DNA of 43,354 nucleotides from Chloroflexota bacterium. Lineage in GTDB: Bacteria; Chloroflexota; UBA6077; FW602-bin22; JAMCWG01. The stretch lies in assembly GCA_023475235.1 (NCBI GenBank), contig JAMCWG010000065.1, positions 1 to 43,354 of the forward strand. Direction: 5' to 3'. The notes beneath the pieces are model-generated. The model saw only the letters and a list, made by a program, of their open reading frames with translations. It was not told the origin of the DNA and ran no database searches. Within the stretch, counting starts at the first letter, position 1; every line of letters starts with the position of its first letter. This document shows, one piece after another, positions 9,419-16,767 of this stretch. A program made the translations under genes and the position numbers.

Positions 9419-11122
9419 ATGAACGCCACAGGAACTTATCTGCGTCGGATGATACCCGTAGTAGTTGTGTTGGCCCTGATAATAACCGCGTGCGCTGCCC
9501 CGGCGGCCCCCACGGCAGCGCCAAAAGCGCCGGCTACGGCCGCCCCGGCAGCCCCTGCGGCAACGGCAGCGCCGAAGGCAGCGACGGCGGCGCCTGCTGC
9601 AGCCCCTACCGCGGCCGCACCGTCCCCAACGCCCGCTCCAAAAGTCAAGCGCGGCGGCACCATCAGGACCACCCACGCCAGCGACTGGGCCAGCGCCGAC
9701 CCCCACCTGGATGTCTGGACGCGCTTTGACCAGACCGTGCACAACGAGGCCTTGGTCTTCGCCAGGATGAACGACAGCACCAAGCGCTTCGAAGTGGCCC
9801 CCAGGCTGGCCGAATCTTGGTCGCAGCCCGATCCGAAGACCTATATCTTCAAGCTGCGCAAGGGCGTGAAATTCCACGACGGAAGCGACTGGAATGCAGC
9901 CGTCGCCAAGTGGAACCTCGACCGGATGAAGACCCACCCCAAGTCTTCCAGCAAGGACAGCGTCGCCGCGATGGACTCCGTCGACGTGGTGGATGACTAC
10001 ACCATCAAGTTCAATATGAAGGGCCCGTCGGCGTCGGCGCTGTGGCTGCTGTCCGAATCGGCCAACGGCCGCTCGGTGGTGACCTCCAAGGCCGCTGTGG
10101 ACAAGTACGGCGAAGAGTATCTGGCGGACCATTATGTAGGCACCGGCCCCTTCCAGCAGGCGGAATGGCAGAAGGGCAACCGCCAGACCTTCAAACGCTT
10201 CGAACAGTACTGGGACATGGGCGTGGACGGCAAGCCCAAGCCGTACGCCGACGGCGTAGATATCCGCTGGATCCAAGATGCTGCGGTGGCAATGATGGAG
10301 ATGCGCACCGGCAACTTGGACGTCATCACTGAGGTGCAACCCAGGGACGTGGCGGCCGTCAAGTCGAACCCTGACTTGGTGCTGCAGGATATGCCCTGGG
10401 CCGGCAACGTTCGCGTGCTGGGCCTCTTCCCCGATGGCGGCCCCTTCACGAACCTGAAGCTGCGGCAGGCGGCCCAGTACTCCATCGATCGCGAGGCAAT
10501 GGCCAAGACGATGGGACAGGGAATCGCCGGCAGCCCGGCCAAGTACCACGTCGCTCCGGGCCAGATAGGCTATAGCGAATCGGTGCCTCGCTACGAGTTC
10601 GACCTGGCCAAGGCCCAGCAATTGGTGAAAGAGGCCGGTTACCCCGACGGCGCCGAGTTCAAGCTCACCGTTATCTCCCGCCAGCCCGACCTGCCGCAAG
10701 CGGAAGTGGTCAAGGCAATGATGGACAAGGCGGGAAATTCCACGACGATCGACACCATCGAGCGTGTCGCCTGGTCGTCAAAGGTCCTCTCTCACAACTA
10801 TGACGCCACGACCTACGGCGTGGGCTATGAGGTCGATCCCTACCAGACGCTGCGCCGCCGGATGGGCTGCGAAGGAAACGCCAACTGGGCGCAGTGGTGC
10901 AGCAAGGAGTTCGACGCCTGCCTCGCCGAATCCGAGGCGGCGAAAAACGACCAGGAGCGCGGCCAGATCCTCGAGAAGTGCCAGAAGATCTCCTACGAAA
11001 GTGCGGCCTACGTGCACCTGTGGGTGCTGGACAGCAACAACGCCTATAGCAAGAAGTTGAAGGGTTGGATGCCTTTCGTATCAATTGTCAACTTCTGGCC
11101 TGACCTCTGGTTCGACCAGTAG
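9419..11122 (+). CDS. ABC transporter substrate-binding lipoprotein, family 5 (peptide/opine/nickel type)
   Basis: This 567-residue lipoprotein captures a solute outside the membrane for an ABC importer. Residues 11-25 form a lipoprotein signal ending in LIITAC, with Cys25 as lipidation site. Residues 26-73 are a low-complexity Ala/Pro/Thr linker, a hallmark of Chloroflexota lipoproteins. SBP_bac_5 features follow: KRGGTIRT, LAESWSQPDPKTYIFKLRKGVKFHDG, VGTGPFQ, KLRQAAQYSIDRE and a C-terminal LWVLDSNNAYSKKLKGW. The ATG is preceded by AGGAGGAAAG. No permease or ATPase gene lies near, so the partner transporter must be elsewhere. The ligand is not predictable. A strong terminator follows. Confidence 0.93.
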   Translation: MNATGTYLRRMIPVVVVLALIITACAAPAAPTAAPKAPATAAPAAPAATAAPKAATAAPAAAPTAAAPSPTPAPKVKRGGTIRTTHASDWASADPHLDVWTRFDQTVHNEALVFARMNDSTKRFEVAPRLAESWSQPDPKTYIFKLRKGVKFHDGSDWNAAVAKWNLDRMKTHPKSSSKDSVAAMDSVDVVDDYTIKFNMKGPSASALWLLSESANGRSVVTSKAAVDKYGEEYLADHYVGTGPFQQAEWQKGNRQTFKRFEQYWDMGVDGKPKPYADGVDIRWIQDAAVAMMEMRTGNLDVITEVQPRDVAAVKSNPDLVLQDMPWAGNVRVLGLFPDGGPFTNLKLRQAAQYSIDREAMAKTMGQGIAGSPAKYHVAPGQIGYSESVPRYEFDLAKAQQLVKEAGYPDGAEFKLTVISRQPDLPQAEVVKAMMDKAGNSTTIDTIERVAWSSKVLSHNYDATTYGVGYEVDPYQTLRRRMGCEGNANWAQWCSKEFDACLAESEAAKNDQERGQILEKCQKISYESAAYVHLWVLDSNNAYSKKLKGWMPFVSIVNFWPDLWFDQ

Positions 11123-11174
11123 CCTGGCAATCTGGTCGTTCCTTCCATAGTCCGGCTGACCTGTTCGGTACTCA

Positions 11175-11202
11175 GGCTCACTCAGCACCCGCTGAGTGAG
11201 CC
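11175..11202 (+). terminator. Intrinsic terminator after the binding-protein gene
   Basis: A perfect 12-bp stem (GGCTCACTCAGC and its complement) with an ACCC loop is followed by TTCTTC. It lies 52 bases after the stop of the substrate-binding protein gene. Confidence 0.8.
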
Positions 11203-11249
11203 TTCTTCAGGAATCTGCGAGCATGGTCTTTCGGCTGTTAGACGTAACC

Positions 11250-11331
11250 TGTAGGAGCCGACCCGCGTGTCGGCCCTGGAGAGAGTTGGGCTCGATTGGC
11301 GCCAGGGCGCACACGCGGGTGCGCCCCTACA
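11250..11331. repeat. Palindromic repeat element with two mutually inverted hairpin arms
   Basis: Two 30-base arms (11250-11279 and 11302-11331) are inverted copies matching at 25 of 30 positions, separated by 22 bases. Each arm is itself a hairpin: GCCGAC/GTCGGC in the left, GGCGCAC/GTGCGCC in the right. The ends are TGTAGG and CCTACA. This is the layout of REP/BIME-like elements. The palindrome at 14686-14713 starts with a related TGTAAGGGCGCAC. Confidence 0.75.
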
Positions 11332-11510
11332 AAAACGCGGCATCGATCGCGATAACTGAAAGACGCCGAATCTGCGTGCAATCCTGCGTGACGGGCGGCG
11401 CAGCATAGTGGTATGATGCGTTGCCGCTGGCAGCATCGCAGCCTCGGCCAAGGGTGGCCGGCCCGGAGCACACTCACCGGGAGAGCTGCCTGCAAGAGGA
11501 CAACGTTATC

Positions 11511-12830
11511 GTGCAAAGAACGGGACCAACACCCATATCACGGGCCCCGCTGGCCGACCGGCTGCCATTCTTCTATGGCTGGCTGATCCTCGGGATGGGC
11601 TGCCTCGCTACCTCGATCGCTTATGGCATACGGGGCAGCTTCTCTGTGTTCTACGTGGCGATCCTGCAGGATTTCGGCTGGAGCCGGGCTGAAACGGCCC
11701 TCATCTTCTCCACCGGCGTCGCCGTTTACGGCTTCACCGCTCCCATCTCGGGGGCACTCATCGACCGGTTCGGGCCGCGAAAAGTGATGCCCGTCGGCTG
11801 CATGCTCATCGCCATAGGGACGGCGGCGTCCAGCCAGGCCAATAGCATCTGGCAGTTCTGCCTTTTCTTCGCCCTCCTCTCGATGGGGGCCTGCCTCACT
11901 GCCTTCGTCCCCTATTCGACCGTGGTCTCTCGCTGGTTCGTGCGGCGGCGAGCGTTCGCCTTCAGCATCCTCAACGCCGGGTCGAACACCTCGTTCAGCT
12001 TCCCGCTGATGTCCGAGCTACTGATTGCCAGCGGCGGCTGGCGGCTGGCTTACCTCTGGCTCGCCGGACTGGTGGCGATTGTCCTGCTGCCACTGGAGAC
12101 TCTGTTCGCGCGCCGCCATCCCGCCGACGTAGGCCAGCACCCGGATGGCGTCCCGCCTGACCCGCGGCCCATTGCATCAAGGGTCGTCCCTGCCCTCTCC
12201 GGCGTCGTCGACCGGCAATGGGCTGCTACCGACTGGACGCTGGGACGTGCGCTGCGGACCTACCGGTTCTGGGCTGTGTGCATCGCCAACCTGACATTGT
12301 GGGGCCTGGGCCAGAATCTGCTGGTGGCCCACCAGGTCGCCTTTGCCGTGGACATCGGCTTCAGCGCCACCCTGGCCGCCACCGTGGCCTTGGTCTACGG
12401 CCTCAGTAGCTCAATCGGCGCTGCGGGCGGCTACATCTCGGACCGGATCGGCCGGGAATGGACCTTCACCATCGGCTGCTCAATGGCCATCGTCGGCGTT
12501 GCGATACTGATCGCCGCCCGCTACGTGCCCTCGGTGTGGATCCTGTACGCGTATGCCGTCATAATGGGCACCGGCTTCGGATTGGCCGGGCCTGCCCTTA
12601 CGTCATCCCTGGCCGACCTCTTCGCCGGCCCCAACTACGGGGCTATCACCGGGGGCATGGTGATGGGCTTCGGGGTGGGCGGCGCGGTGGGCCCCTGGCT
12701 CGGCGGCCTGATCTACGACCGCACTGGCCAGTACGTGCCGGCCTTCATCTTCGTGATGGCGGTCATCGGTGTGGCCGTAGTGTCACTGTGGATCGCCGGG
12801 CCGCGCCAGGTCCGCCGGCCGGCGCGCTGA
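11511..12830 (+). CDS. MFS transporter, oxalate/formate antiporter or monocarboxylate-carrier-like
   Basis: This secondary carrier has about 12 membrane helices. The first begins at FFYGWLILGMGCLATSIAYGIRGSFSVFY, and the loop 2-3 MFS motif is GALIDRFGPRKVMPVG. The second half repeats the pattern (GAAGGYISDRIGREWTF). The FYGW start followed by a short loop and SFSVFYVAILQDFGWSR is typical of the OFA/monocarboxylate branch, so an organic-acid substrate is likely, though this is only inference. The track ORF begins at TTG 11421, but the first 30 residues look non-coding. I prefer GTG 11511, with AGAGG upstream. No neighbour shares its operon clearly; the terminator at 11175 separates it from the binding-protein gene. 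Confidence 0.88.
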   Translation: MQRTGPTPISRAPLADRLPFFYGWLILGMGCLATSIAYGIRGSFSVFYVAILQDFGWSRAETALIFSTGVAVYGFTAPISGALIDRFGPRKVMPVGCMLIAIGTAASSQANSIWQFCLFFALLSMGACLTAFVPYSTVVSRWFVRRRAFAFSILNAGSNTSFSFPLMSELLIASGGWRLAYLWLAGLVAIVLLPLETLFARRHPADVGQHPDGVPPDPRPIASRVVPALSGVVDRQWAATDWTLGRALRTYRFWAVCIANLTLWGLGQNLLVAHQVAFAVDIGFSATLAATVALVYGLSSSIGAAGGYISDRIGREWTFTIGCSMAIVGVAILIAARYVPSVWILYAYAVIMGTGFGLAGPALTSSLADLFAGPNYGAITGGMVMGFGVGGAVGPWLGGLIYDRTGQYVPAFIFVMAVIGVAVVSLWIAGPRQVRRPAR

Positions 12831-12922
12831 CGCGACCCACCTCCCTCTGAATCCAGTCTCCTCGAAGGGCCAGGACTTCCTCATTGTCCAAAGCGACAGC
12901 CCCTCCATGACCAATAAGTCTC

Positions 12923-12989
12923 ACCACTGAGACACAGAGGCACAGAGAGCACGACAACTAGGGCCTCTGTGTCTCTATGCCTCAGTGGT
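12923..12989. repeat. Imperfect inverted repeat (ACCACTGAG ... CTCAGTGGT)
   Basis: The left arm ACCACTGAGACACAGAGG and the right arm, read as complement ACCACTGAGGCATAGAGACACAGAGG, are alike along about 26 bases with a central spacer. Arms rich in CACAGAG recur as interspersed repeats in many environmental genomes. It could also terminate the MFS transcript, but there is no T tract. Confidence 0.6.
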
Positions 12990-13063
12990 TGTCGGACCAA
13001 GAGCGCCCTAGGATGGTGACGTGTAGGAGAAGGAAAAAGACCCTATCGAAGGGGACGGCGGCC

Positions 13064-13091
13064 TTGACAATGCACCATCAGAGGTTATGAT
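13064..13091 (+). promoter_or_regulatory. Sigma-70 type promoter for the DUF362 gene
   Basis: TTGACA (13064-13069), a 16-bp spacer and TATGAT (13086-13091). The -10 box covers the upstream ATG at 13087, so that ATG cannot be translated from this promoter. This supports the ATG at 13144 as the real start, about 45 bases after the expected transcription start. Confidence 0.7.
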
Positions 13092-13143
13092 TACGCCGTA
13101 CCGTCGTTGGGCCGGTAGCAGGGAACTCAGGAGGGATGGGCCT

Positions 13144-14478
13144 ATGGCGCACGAGGTCTTCTTTATGGACGATCGAGCGGCGTCCATCGAGACCAGCCTG
13201 GTCTCGAAGATGCTCAGGGTGTTCGACGAGGCGGGGCTGCCGGACCTGGTCCGGCCCCACGACCTGGTGGCGATCAAGGTCCACTTCGGCGAGTACAACA
13301 ACACCGGCTACCTGCGGCCGGTTTACGCGCGAGCCCTGGTCGACAAGGTCAAGGAGCTGGGCGGAAGGCCGTTCGTGACCGACACCACCACTGCCTTCTA
13401 TCACTACCACAGCGCTCGCTGCAACGCCCTGGATGCGACGCTGACCGCCGAGCGCAACGGCTACACCTCCGCCAGCCTGGGCTGTCCCCTTCTCATCGCC
13501 GACGGCTTCCTGGGCGACGACGACCTTCGGGTGGACCTGCCCGAGGGCACCATCCTCAAGGAGCAGTACGTGGCCAAGGCCATCGCGATGGCCGACAAGC
13601 TGCTGGTCCTCACCCACTTCAAGGGCCACGGCGCCGGCGTCTTCGGCGGCTCCATCAAGAACGTCGGCGTGGGCTGCGCCTCTAAGCGCGGCAAGTTCAA
13701 CCTGCACTTCGGCGGCCACCCGATGGGCTTCCGGCATGCCCCCCTCTTCGAGCATCTGGCCGCGCCGTCCCACAGCCGTGAGTGGCTGGAGCAACTGCGC
13801 GACTCCTGTCCCTGGGGCCTGTTCACCATCAACGAGCATACCTTCGAGTGGGACCAGAGCCGCTGCATATGCGGGCCGGGAGGCGGCGGCCCCTGCAACG
13901 ATATCCTGGGCCGGATGCGCGGCTATCACGAGGATGCCTTCGATGCCAACCCGGTCACCATCTCCGATTCCGCCCTGGCCTGTCTGAAGATGGTCGGCGC
14001 GGGCAGGGATGCCGGCAACGCCGGGTTCATCAACATGGCCGTCGACATCACCCCGCTGTGCGACTGTGCGCCGTACGCCGACCGGCCCATCGTGCCCAAC
14101 ATCGGCGTCTTCGCCAGCAGGGACATCGTGGCCATCGATGCCGCCTGCGTGGCGATGGCCAACGCGGCCGGCGGAATGCCCGGCTCGCGGGCCTACGAGG
14201 ACGGCGTGATGGGAGCGGGCGTCCCCAAGTTTGCCGCGGCGGCCTCCCGGACCGGCTCCAGCCAGGAGATACAGTTGAACAACGGCACGAAGATCGGCCT
14301 GGGCAACCGCGACTTCGAGCTCGTGACCTGCCAGCCGGGGCCGCGCTCCCACGCCGTGTTCCACTGGGACCGGCGGCCGGTCGCCGTACGCATGCGGGAG
14401 ATGATGAAAAAGGACCCGGTGTATCCGGAAGGAGGTTTCAAGCGGGAAAACGACGTGGACCTGGAGGCTTTGCGATGA
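13144..14478 (+). CDS. DUF362 domain-containing protein
   Basis: This 444-residue protein belongs to the DUF362 family, which is widespread in anaerobes and of uncertain biochemical role. Visible family features are the N-terminal VAIKVHFGEYNNTGYLRP, the central LTHFKGHGAGVFGGSIKNVGVGCASKRGK and the late ITPLCDCAPYADRPIVPNIGVFASRDIVAIDAACV. The cysteines in RCICGPGGGGPC and CDC may bind a metal or an iron-sulfur cluster, as ferredoxin-like DUF362 proteins do; that is inference. The start at 13144 has AGGAGGG upstream and agrees with the promoter at 13064. It stands alone between a carrier gene and a solute-binding-protein remnant. Confidence 0.85.
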   Translation: MAHEVFFMDDRAASIETSLVSKMLRVFDEAGLPDLVRPHDLVAIKVHFGEYNNTGYLRPVYARALVDKVKELGGRPFVTDTTTAFYHYHSARCNALDATLTAERNGYTSASLGCPLLIADGFLGDDDLRVDLPEGTILKEQYVAKAIAMADKLLVLTHFKGHGAGVFGGSIKNVGVGCASKRGKFNLHFGGHPMGFRHAPLFEHLAAPSHSREWLEQLRDSCPWGLFTINEHTFEWDQSRCICGPGGGGPCNDILGRMRGYHEDAFDANPVTISDSALACLKMVGAGRDAGNAGFINMAVDITPLCDCAPYADRPIVPNIGVFASRDIVAIDAACVAMANAAGGMPGSRAYEDGVMGAGVPKFAAAASRTGSSQEIQLNNGTKIGLGNRDFELVTCQPGPRSHAVFHWDRRPVAVRMREMMKKDPVYPEGGFKRENDVDLEALR

Positions 14479-14520
14479 TTGGCCTGACTCCGTGGAAGGG
14501 GAAGCGGTGGGGTCTTGCAG

Positions 14521-14664
14521 CATAGTTTTGGAATACTGAACGACGATGCGAACTTCGCACTGCTGTGGATGGCCAGCAAGTACGACGCGTACAGCAAGAA
14601 GCTGCACGGCTGGCAGCCTTACGAGGAGAACATGCATTTCTGGGGCGAGCTGTGGCTTGAGTAG
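14521..14664 (+). pseudogene. 3' remnant of a family-5 substrate-binding protein gene
   Basis: No ORF in the track covers it, but the frame ending at TAG 14664 reads ALLWMASKYDAYSKKLHGW followed by QPYEENMHFWGELWLE. This lines up with the C-terminus of the intact binding protein at 9419 (LWVLDSNNAYSKKLKGW and NFWPDLWFDQ). Only about 45 residues survive, with no start codon or ribosome-binding site, directly after the DUF362 gene. It is the stump of a third such gene, probably lost by deletion. The DUF362 gene may have replaced or joined it at this point. Confidence 0.75.
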
Positions 14665-14685
14665 CGAGGGAGTCGTAGAAACGAT

Positions 14686-14713
14686 GTAAGGGCGCACGGC
14701 CGTGCGCCCTTAC
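14686..14713. terminator. Perfect 28-bp palindrome between convergent genes, likely bidirectional terminator
   Basis: GTAAGGGCGCACG is followed by a 2-base centre and its exact complement. It lies between the 3' end of the binding-protein remnant and the 3' end of the convergent LarA-like gene. It resembles the arms of the element at 11250-11331, so it may be a repeat recruited as a terminator. Confidence 0.65.
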
Positions 14714-14734
14714 GGTGCCAAATGGACTGAAAGG

Positions 14735-15964
14735 CTACTTCAAGGCCGCGGCCTTAGGAGAAAGGCTGATCGGTCCCATCGGCACCAGGTTGACGACCGG
14801 GCTCTTGTGGCGGGCGGCGATGGCGGCGACTGCCTCATCGATGTTCTTGAAGAACGGGAAGTCCGCAGGGATCTTCATCCGCACTTCCGCCTCGCTCAGG
14901 TTAGGGGAGCAGACCGCACCGTACCGTCCGGCGCCGACGCGGCGGCGAATCTCGTTGATCGCGTCCGGGTTCTCGAAGCGGTGCCTGTCGCCCAGACGGT
15001 GCCAGCCCACGCCGTCCACGGCAGCCGATACGAACAGGATGCTGCCGTCCGGCTTGACGGTGCTGCCGATAAGGCCGGGGGACAGCGCCTTCATCGATTC
15101 TCCGAACTCCCGGTCCATCGGATAGCCGCTGATGATGGCGGCGTCGGCGTTGGTAGCACAGGGCACAGCATACAGCTTGCGGGCCAGCTCCACGCCCTTG
15201 CGGTGGGCAGCCACCAGGTCGCCCACGAACAGGCCGGCCACTCGCCGCTTGCCGTTGATCACGGCGTTGATGATGACGTCGAGCTTGGCCATCCGGGCGA
15301 TCTCCTCGATGTCCAGGCGGAAGCCGTTGTCCTCCAGCCCTCCGATGCAGCACTTCGGTCCGCGGTTGTGGGCATGGTGGTAGTCGATGGTAGCCATGCT
15401 GCAGACGCCCGGCAGGATGAGCTTGCCGCCGCCGCCAAAGCCGGCCGAGCCGTGGGGAATGATGCCGCCGGCGGCGATGCGCAGGTCGGCCTCCACCACG
15501 TCCCTGTTCACCGAGACGGGGGTGCCGCGGCTGGTATGGCCCAGATGCACCAGGTTCTCGTAGATGCTGTGGTTGATGGTCCGGCAGCGTCCCACGGCCT
15601 CGTCGCCGATCTTCTGGCGAAAGTCCGGGCCGGAGAAGACCCGGTGGCAACCGACCCCAGCGACGAAGGTGATCCCCGAATCCGGGATACCACCCTTGTT
15701 GAGCTCTTCGAGGATCAGGTGCGCGTATAGGTACGTGGGGGTGGGCCGGCCGTTGTCATCGATGATGATGACGGCGGTCTTCTTGCCCCTGGCCAGCTCC
15801 TCGATAGTTGGTGTGCCAATGGGGTTGGCGAAAGCCGCTCGCATCTGGGCCTCGGTCAGGTCCGGGGTATCGGGCAGGGCAGACCAGGTCACCTGCCAGT
15901 CGTCGGGCACCCGCACGTCCAGGAACTTGTCATCAGCGCCGAACGGGAACTTGTAGGTTTGCAC
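14735..15964 (-). CDS. LarA-family (DUF2088) nickel-pincer racemase/epimerase homologue
   Basis: This 409-residue protein is a homologue of lactate racemase LarA, whose cofactor is a nickel-pincer nucleotide bound to a lysine. With the GTG at 15964 as start (AGGAGGAG just upstream), the likely catalytic residues fall close to those of Lactobacillus plantarum LarA (His108, His174, Lys184 from memory). They are His107 (AGVGCHRVF), His171 (IIPHGSAGF) and Lys181 (GGGGKLILPG). DDNGRPTP in the N-terminal domain is also typical. The track ORF extends to 16225, but its first 87 residues cross the divergent promoter region and are probably untranslated. No larB, larC or larE for cofactor synthesis is in the window. 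The substrate may be a 2-hydroxy acid other than lactate. Confidence 0.85.
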   Translation of the reverse strand: MQTYKFPFGADDKFLDVRVPDDWQVTWSALPDTPDLTEAQMRAAFANPIGTPTIEELARGKKTAVIIIDDNGRPTPTYLYAHLILEELNKGGIPDSGITFVAGVGCHRVFSGPDFRQKIGDEAVGRCRTINHSIYENLVHLGHTSRGTPVSVNRDVVEADLRIAAGGIIPHGSAGFGGGGKLILPGVCSMATIDYHHAHNRGPKCCIGGLEDNGFRLDIEEIARMAKLDVIINAVINGKRRVAGLFVGDLVAAHRKGVELARKLYAVPCATNADAAIISGYPMDREFGESMKALSPGLIGSTVKPDGSILFVSAAVDGVGWHRLGDRHRFENPDAINEIRRRVGAGRYGAVCSPNLSEAEVRMKIPADFPFFKNIDEAVAAIAARHKSPVVNLVPMGPISLSPKAAALK

Positions 15965-16061
15965 TTCTACTCCTCCTAAAAACTCTACAAGGGACAGCCT
16001 GGTTGCCGGCAGGCTTTGTCTGTAGGCCACACTTCGGAGCCGCGGCTGCCTCAGTGCGCTG

Positions 16062-16090
16062 AGTTTAACGCAACCTTCCAAGGGGGTCAA
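16062..16090 (-). promoter_or_regulatory. Sigma-70 type promoter for the LarA-like gene
   Basis: On the minus strand TTGACC (16090-16085), a 17-bp spacer and TAAACT (16067-16062). The transcript would start near 16055, about 90 bases before the GTG at 15964. It is back to back with the plus-strand promoter at 16095. Confidence 0.55.
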
Positions 16091-16094
16091 TATG

Positions 16095-16123
16095 TTGACG
16101 ACTGGCCTGTCTTGGGCTATATT
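16095..16123 (+). promoter_or_regulatory. Sigma-70 type promoter for the VOC/aldolase genes
   Basis: TTGACG (16095-16100), a 17-bp spacer and TATATT (16118-16123). The -10 box lies in the centre of the palindrome at 16112-16130. Transcription would begin near 16130 and reach the VOC gene at 16216. Confidence 0.6.
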
Positions 16124-16130
16124 TGCCCAA
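16112..16130. promoter_or_regulatory. Operator-like palindrome over a -10 box
   Basis: TTGGGC, a TATATTT centre and GCCCAA form a dyad that covers the -10 box of the plus-strand promoter and lies 22 bp from the minus-strand promoter. A repressor bound here could switch both divergent units. No regulator gene is adjacent. Confidence 0.5.
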
Positions 16131-16215
16131 AATGTTGCCTCTGTGCGGTGCCAGGTTCGGGCGATGGTTTCGCGTATGTCTGGCGCTCTGGAGCTCGGGG
16201 CAGGAGGAGTGTCCG

Positions 16216-16641
16216 ATGTTTGCATTCGTGCACCATGTTGCCGTCGTGGTCCCTAACATCAACGAGGCCATCGACCTGTTCCAGAACCGCTTCCGACTTA
16301 AGCTGCTGCGTCGAGAGACCATCGCCTCCTCGAATATGGAGCTGGCCATTTTCGCCGCCGGCGCTACCCACGTCGAAGTGATGCAGCCCATCAAGCCGGA
16401 GGGCAGCCTGCAGGCATTCCTCGACAAGAACGGGCCCGGCATCCAGCACGTGTCCTTCGCCGTGCACGACCTCGACGGCGAGGCGCCAGGCTTGCTGGCC
16501 ACGGGGCTGCGGTTCAGCCAGGGAGAGAAGGCCACCGTCACCTCGGTGGGGTGGAAGAACCTATCGGTCGTGCCTGGGTCGGCATACGGTATCAGCGGCC
16601 TGGAGATGACCGAGCCAGCGCTCGACAAGCGGCCGACCTAG
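16216..16641 (+). CDS. VOC-family protein, methylmalonyl-CoA epimerase/glyoxalase-like
   Basis: This 141-residue protein has the vicinal-oxygen-chelate fold pattern. The first metal-ligand strand is FVHHVAVVVPNINEAIDLFQ. The centre has MELAIFAAGATHVEVMQP, with the glutamate ligand in HVEVMQP, and the second half has GPGIQHVSFAVHDLD, with the second histidine. The order H...E...H...E is that of methylmalonyl-CoA epimerases, but the tail is diverged, so the substrate is unsure. The start at ATG 16216 follows AGGAGGAG; the track start at 16123 lies inside the promoter. It is followed 126 bp later by a DapA-superfamily gene, probably in the same transcript. Confidence 0.82.
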   Translation: MFAFVHHVAVVVPNINEAIDLFQNRFRLKLLRRETIASSNMELAIFAAGATHVEVMQPIKPEGSLQAFLDKNGPGIQHVSFAVHDLDGEAPGLLATGLRFSQGEKATVTSVGWKNLSVVPGSAYGISGLEMTEPALDKRPT

Positions 16642-16767
16642 TGCCTGAGTACTGCCTTGCCCGCAGGCAATCGCAGCGCCCAACGGTCCGGCAAGGGGAC
16701 GCAGCAGTCCTCTACCAAAGGGTGAGGCAGCAATCAGGTGTGGGATGTATATGCAAGGAGCTACGTA

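Larger units (their letters stand above)
12831..13143. other. 313-bp intergenic region with inverted repeat and promoter
   Basis: No gene was seen. It contains the imperfect inverted repeat at 12923-12989 and the promoter at 13064-13091 described separately. The ribosome-binding site of the DUF362 gene (AGGAGGG) is close to its right end. Confidence 0.5.

Noticed and set aside
9338-10699. Minus-strand ORF of 453 residues
   Set aside because: Antisense to the substrate-binding protein gene, whose lipobox, linker and SBP_bac_5 motifs are unmistakable; the antisense product is of low complexity.
14702-15730. Plus-strand ORF of 342 residues
   Set aside because: Antisense shadow of the LarA-like gene, beginning inside a palindromic repeat.
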